This document shows, piece after piece, positions 60,300 through 64,000 of a DNA stretch of 64,000 nt. Origin of the DNA: JACVRW01 sp963821275 (GTDB taxonomy: Bacteria > Actinomycetota > Thermoleophilia > Solirubrobacterales > Thermoleophilaceae). The stretch covers positions 1-64,000 of the forward strand of contig CAWGDF010000011.1 of the NCBI GenBank assembly GCA_963821275.1. The letters are read 5' to 3'. Each line of letters starts with the position of its first letter. The first letter of the stretch is position 1. The notes beneath the pieces are model-generated. The model searched no databases and was not told the origin of the DNA. It was given only the letters and a program-made list of their open reading frames with translations. A program made the position numbers and the translations under genes.

Positions 60300-61573
60300 C
60301 TAGTCCTGGTAGGCGAGCAGCCGGACCAGCTCGCAGGGAGGGACGTCGTAGCTCGCCGGTGCGTCCTTGGTCTCGCGAGGGAGGGCGACCACGTGGACGG
60401 TTACCTGGTCGCCGGTTGTGCGCTTAAACGCGTCGGTCACGGTGACGGTCCGGGTAAATCTGGTCAGCGGGTGCGGGGGGCGCACGTCGAACTCGTCCGA
60501 GAACCGATCCTCCGGAGCGCAGTGCCCCTCGTCGCCGTAGCAGCCACCGTGGCCGAAGACCGCGAAGCTGCCGGCGTAGCCACGCTCGACGTCACGAGGA
60601 GTGTCGGCGTCGGCGCGTGGGTTGTTCAGGAATATGCGGGCCTCGTAGGAGGGCCCGGAGTGATCCACGCCGTAGAAGACGAGGTCGGCGCGGGTTATGT
60701 CCTCGCGGTCGGCGGGCAGGTCGAGCGGTTTGGAGCGGAAGCGCGTCACCGTCTCGTCTCCAGTTCCGCCGAGGCGCTGGCCACCGCGTAGTCGTAGCCC
60801 AAGGCGGTCACGTCGAGCGTCTGACGCACAGTCATGCGAAACGGCGGAAGCGCCTCGTCGAGAATCGCCCGCGGCGGCCTGGCCCCGGGGTGACGCAACT
60901 GCCAGAGGCGCCACAGCCGGTCAACCATCGTGTGGTGAGCCCAAAAGATCGGATCAAAGGCAGCGAACGGGATCAGCCCCATGTGCCCCCCCGTCCAGAC
61001 GTGGACGCGATCGTGCAGCCCCTCCAGAGCAAACGAGAAGTCCAGAAAGTCCCGCAACTCCAGCACCTGCCGCACCTCAGCCGCCCGCGGTAAAAGCGCG
61101 GCATCGCCCGGCTCACGCCGGGTACGGGCCCCCACCACCAGCCCCGCCCGCCGGCCCTGTTCGAGCGCCAGCCGAGACACCCTGGCCGAATGAAGCGCAT
61201 TCGTTTGCCCACCGACAGTGCGGGAGCGAAACGCCTGCGGCACCTGAGCCGGCCGCTGCGGACCCGTGCGCCAATCCCACCAAGTGAGCATCGCACGCGG
61301 CACACGATCGCGAAGAGCGCGCTCGAAGAAATACAGGTACGCCCGATGCCAAGGCAGAAAGTAAGGCGTGCCGTGCGCGTTATCGCACCCAATAGGCAGC
61401 GGGAGGCCGTGTATTCCCGCATGGTGCGCGTACCCGCGATCGTCGGTCACCGCGTACACCGCCTCGAAGGCGGACCGCAGGTTGCCCAGCTGGCCCGCCG
61501 TCAGCCGATCAACGTTGCGCCGGAAGCGCACCGGAGACGCAGGCGCCTGAGCACGCGGCGTGCCGGTACTCAC
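60300..61573 (-). pseudogene. Tyrosinase/polyphenol oxidase, frameshifted before the C-terminal domain
   Basis: GTG 61573 starts the copper domain: NVDRLTAGQLGNLRSAFEAV, HHAGIHGLPLPIGCDNAHG, PYFLPWHRAYLYFFERAL for CuA (three His, with a Cys for a possible thioether) and HDRVHVWTGGHMG, FDPIFWAHHTMVDRLWRLWQ for CuB. Type-3 copper enzymes oxidise phenols to quinones. Near 60770, after GYDYAVASASAE, the reading changes frame and continues SKPLDLPADREDITRADLVF, GPSYEARIFLNNP, GHGGCYGDEGHC and TVHVVALPRE to the stop at 60300, the C-terminal domain of polyphenol oxidases. One indel separates them. Confidence 0.82.
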
Positions 61574-61880
61574 ACAAGCCAGCCTAGCCCGAACCAATCA
61601 CCACGGTCAACCAGCAACACTGGTACTTGCCGAGCACGCGGCGACAACGGGCACTCAACACCGCGGCCCCGCCGAACGGGGAGGTGCTCGAGCTGCGCGA
61701 CACCCCCAGGCGGGGAATCGCGCTCCCCCTCCCCCGTGGAGCAGGCGCGCATCGAAAGGCGCCCGGGGTGCCCGCCTGGAACAAGAAGCAAGCGCGGAAG
61801 TTGAGGCGAACGGCCTCCGCCTTGAGGCTGTCAGCGGCGCTGTCCTGGCACGAATTGGTCCTCGGCCTCGGACCGCATCT
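61574..61880. other. Gene-free spacer
   Basis: About 305 bases between the tyrosinase start and the end of the vanY-like gene. A weak CTCCCCCTCCCCCGTGGAG (about 61723-61741) resembles stem 1 of the serial stem-loop repeat. No supported gene. Confidence 0.4.
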
Positions 61881-62745
61881 ATTTGCGTGCTATTGGCAAC
61901 CCGTAGTGCCAGGGTTCCCAGCTGTATCTCTGTCGGAAGCCGAACTGGGTGGCGTTGGCGGCCAGCCAGCCGTAGGCGGCTGGTGGGCCGAGGTCGAGTT
62001 CGGTGGCGTAGCGGTGCAGGCTCTCCCCGGGTGGGGCCACCCATTTGGGGTCGGGGTGGGCGGCGAACAGCTTGGCCTGCTCGGCGTCGGAGCGAAAGCC
62101 GCTGCTGACAAACAACGCCAGACCGGCTTCGCGGCGGGCGGCGGCGGCCATCCGGTCGAACGCCAGGGCCACGTCGGGGCGCATCGGCTTGCCGGTGCGG
62201 TAGGCCAGCGGGCCGCTGTAGCCGCCGCCGCTGGCATAGGCGGCCCGTTCGAAGCCGGCGGCGTCCAGGGCCAGCTCGGCCGTGGCCCGCGCCCGCACCG
62301 GTACCGCGGCGGGCCGCCGGCGGCCCGGCACCCGCAGCTCCGGCCGCCCGCGCACCGTCACCCTCACCCGCGTGGGGCCGAAACCGGCGCCCGGGAAGCT
62401 CACCCCGATCCGGTCGGCCGGCACCCCGTTGCGGGCCGCGCCCCGGCCGGCCGCCGCCCGCGCCAGCGCCAGAAACGCGGCCTTCGACAGATGCCGCGGG
62501 TTCGGCGCCCCGTCCCACAGGACCGGCGGCTCGAACAGCCGCGGATAGTGGTCGCGCATCACCTGCGCCGCCGACATCGCCGCCAAATCCGCCGCCCGCT
62601 GATGGCGCCCCTTGGCCCCCAACGCCTGACCGAACGCAAACAACACCAACAGACCGCACAACAGCGCCGCCACCAGCCCCAACAACAGAAGCGACGCCTG
62701 GCCACACTCGCCGTGGCGGTCGACGGTCGAGAACTCACGCGCCAT
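61879..62745 (-). CDS. D-Ala-D-Ala carboxypeptidase (VanY/M15 type) with TadE-like N-terminus, copy 2, intact
   Basis: ATG 62745 (GTGGAG upstream) starts MAREFSTVDRHGECGQASLL, followed by a membrane helix (LLGLVAALLCGLLVLFAFGQ) and the TadE/TadG-like stretch KGRHQRAADLAAMSAAQVMR. After a variable middle comes the M15 peptidase: LFVSSGFRSDAEQAKLFAAH, GESLHRYATELDLGP (zinc ligands His and Asp) and YSWEPWHYGLPIARK with the last His. It would trim D-Ala from stem peptides outside the membrane. The fusion of a TadE-like anchor to VanY is seen in Solirubrobacterales. Copy 1 at 45299 is broken. Ends in TAG. Confidence 0.85.
   Translation of the reverse strand: MAREFSTVDRHGECGQASLLLLGLVAALLCGLLVLFAFGQALGAKGRHQRAADLAAMSAAQVMRDHYPRLFEPPVLWDGAPNPRHLSKAAFLALARAAAGRGAARNGVPADRIGVSFPGAGFGPTRVRVTVRGRPELRVPGRRRPAAVPVRARATAELALDAAGFERAAYASGGGYSGPLAYRTGKPMRPDVALAFDRMAAAARREAGLALFVSSGFRSDAEQAKLFAAHPDPKWVAPPGESLHRYATELDLGPPAAYGWLAANATQFGFRQRYSWEPWHYGLPIARK
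61881..61921. repeat. vanY-tail repeat, copy 4 (attached to vanY-like copy 2)
   Basis: ATTTGC-GTGCTATTGGCAACCCG-TAGTGCCAGGG-TTCCCAG, covering the last codons of the gene at 61879-62745. The most complete copy and the reference for the other three. Confidence 0.65.
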
Positions 62746-63004
62746 GAACTCCACGCTGCCGCCACCCGCGTAACAGCTCAAGACCAGGCGTTACAAGACA
62801 AACACGGCGCCCACCAGGCCTCGTTGGGCACTCCGGCGCCGGACCTCACGAGCGGCCCCCGCTGGGGTGCCTGGGCCTCCATTTTGTTCCAGGCGGGCGG
62901 CGAGGCGGAGACGCAGACAGGCAGGCCCGCTCCAAGCGCGCAGAGCGTTCCCAGCCAGATGCTTGGGACTGAGTCCCCGTAGACCCGGTGGGGGTCAGCC
63001 GGCG

Positions 63005-63463
63005 CTAACGGCCGAGGCCGCGAAGGAAGTCGCGGGCCTTGCCGGGCAGGCCGCCGAGTGGCTCCCGAACGGCCTTAAGCCCGGCGCGCAGCTCTTCGTC
63101 GCCCACTTCGACCGGCAACATCGAATCCTGGAGGTCCGCGAGGGTGCGGTCGGCCACGCCCACCGCCTCAACCGCGCGCGCGATGAGGCTTGCCACGCCC
63201 TGCGAGGCCAGGCCCGGGGGTTGCGTCTCGAAAGCAGCCGCTTGGAGCCTGTGGCGGCGGGCGAACTCGGTGTGCGTGCGCTTGGCGCGACCGTATGCCA
63301 TCTGCACCGGGCGGAAGCACTCGGCCTCGAGCCTGTCGCCGTTGTACTCGTCTAGCTCCTCGTAGGCCTCGGCGAGACAGCCAGCGGCGAACCCGAGGTC
63401 GTTTGCCGACTCCGCGACGGTGTCGAGCAGCTCCTGCCTCGCCTCCGAGGTGGTGTACGTCAT
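63005..63463 (-). CDS. Hypothetical all-helical protein (152 aa)
   Basis: ATG 63463. The product MTYTTSEARQELLDTVAESA NDLGFAAGCLAEAYEEL is followed by FRPVQMAYGRAKRTHTEFAR and ARAVEAVGVADRTLADLQDS. Long helices with regular hydrophobic spacing and many Ala suggest a helical bundle or coiled coil, without membrane segments. Codon use is coding-like and the start has no rival. Not recognised. It is the last of three minus-strand genes with short gaps (63922, 63651, 63463), probably one operon. Confidence 0.6.
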   Translation of the reverse strand: MTYTTSEARQELLDTVAESANDLGFAAGCLAEAYEELDEYNGDRLEAECFRPVQMAYGRAKRTHTEFARRHRLQAAAFETQPPGLASQGVASLIARAVEAVGVADRTLADLQDSMLPVEVGDEELRAGLKAVREPLGGLPGKARDFLRGLGR

Positions 63464-63471
63464 CGAGCCGG

Positions 63472-63651
63472 TCAGACCACGCGGACAGCCCGCACGCCCA
63501 CCGCCACTACGTCGCCGCGGTGCAGTGGGCGGCCGCGCCGCGCCTCGCGGTCGCCGTTGACGGTCCCCACGCTCGCGAGCAACAGATCCCTGGTATCGGC
63601 CCCCGACTCCACTGAGGCCGACAGGCTGAGCAACTGGCCGAGGCAGATCAT
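63472..63651 (-). CDS. Hypothetical protein, distantly HypC-like (59 aa)
   Basis: ATG 63651 starts MICLGQLLSLSASVESGADT, then RDLLLASVGTVNGDREARRG and RPLHRGDVVAVGVRAVRVV. The start with a Cys at position 3 and a small beta barrel ending in GDVVAVGV recall HypC/HupF, but the hallmark MCLAIP and the rest of a hydrogenase cluster are missing, so no function is given. The frame is open upstream to about 63740. It ends 9 bases before the ATG of the helical gene, so coupling is likely. Confidence 0.4.
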   Translation of the reverse strand: MICLGQLLSLSASVESGADTRDLLLASVGTVNGDREARRGRPLHRGDVVAVGVRAVRVV

Positions 63652-63757
63652 CTCGGTGGGCGATCTCTCGCCATCGTGCCTGGATCCGATAGCCCGAAGA
63701 TCGACCCCTTTGTGTGCAATCAACACGCTGACCGTCGCATTCCGCCTCAGGCAATAT

Positions 63758-63922
63758 TCAGCTGTCGTCTCCGGTCGACATGTCGCCGGGCCGGCTTGGA
63801 GCATGCGCCGCCGCCCGCTTCCGCGCGTCCTTCTTGGCCTTCTTCTCCAGCCGCCGCTCCAAGAGCCTGCGCTCACGGTTGAGCTTTGCCATCGTGGTCT
63901 TTCTCTTGCCGGTTGAGGCCAT
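63758..63922 (-). CDS. Small basic helical protein (54 aa)
   Basis: ATG 63922 (GGGAGGAC upstream) opens MASTGKRKTTMAKLNRERRL, then LERRLEKKAKKDARKRAA and an acidic tail (GDMSTGDDS). A second ATG at 63892 gives MAKLNRERRLLERR and would be the start in many relatives. Such Lys/Arg-rich single-helix proteins occur widely in Solirubrobacterales and could bind nucleic acid. First gene of the terminal minus-strand group. Function unknown. Confidence 0.55.
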   Translation of the reverse strand: MASTGKRKTTMAKLNRERRLLERRLEKKAKKDARKRAAAHAPSRPGDMSTGDDS

Positions 63923-64000
63923 GCGTGTCCTCCCAAGTTGTGGAGTCTCGAGCGCGTCGACGTCGCGCACGGGCGAAGACGGAAAGCCCGCGCACGAGCC

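Noticed and set aside
63472..63651. HypC hydrogenase maturation factor
   Set aside because: Only loose similarity at the N-terminus and no hydrogenase genes nearby.

Overview
The window looks like the chromosome of a GC-rich soil actinobacterium, most likely of class Thermoleophilia (Solirubrobacterales-like). This rests on the very high third-position GC, two BTAD-type and three LuxR-type giant ATPase regulators, a DUF1918 protein, D-Ala-D-Ala carboxypeptidases with a TadE-like membrane N-terminus, and many small helical proteins. No rRNA gene, intact tRNA, replication gene or CRISPR array was found, so taxonomy is an inference.

Layout. 1-11.2 kb: broken VOC protein, broken stress-protein gene, large BTAD/cyclase/ATPase regulator with one frameshift, methyltransferase, divergent MarR/flavin monooxygenase pair with a clear operator, DUF899 protein, SDR, broken ArsR gene. 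11.3-20.3 kb: IS110 element, ECF sigma/anti-sigma pair, alpha/beta hydrolase, NTF2-like protein, secreted seven-repeat propeller, DHFR-like protein, IS1182 and integrase remnants. 20.4-24.9 kb: three alpha/beta hydrolases bounded by an integrase C-terminus, a tRNA-Ala 3' half and halves of IS1182-like transposases. 25-35 kb: a duplicated module (LuxR-type ATPase diverging from a small membrane protein, a Bax-inhibitor-1 protein and a stress protein), nearly intact in copy A and scrambled in copy B, which ends in a shortened IS481 element. 35.8-42.1 kb: metallo-hydrolase, SnoaL-like protein, two IS110-group elements and several gene fragments. 42.4-49 kb: intact LuxR-type ATPase, broken vanY-like gene, rearranged phage tail-sheath fragment, DUF1918 and FIST proteins. 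49-55.3 kb: formaldehyde dehydrogenase, tandem units encoding a 68-residue protein behind a palindrome, broken SHOCT gene, cupin, intact IS256 element, ASCH protein. 55.6-64 kb: second BTAD regulator, an alpha/beta hydrolase without its catalytic residues, a frameshifted tyrosinase, the intact vanY-like copy, small hypothetical genes.

Themes. Multi-domain ATPase regulators repeatedly stand head-to-head with copies of one stress-protein family, which suggests regulator/target modules. Decay is heavy: roughly a third of the genes carry a frameshift, nonsense codon, truncation or inversion, mostly near mobile elements. A dispersed repeat made of up to three serial stem-loops occurs at five clear sites, always in the same orientation, and is the best candidate for something undescribed. 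Whether some single frameshifts are assembly errors cannot be decided from the sequence alone.
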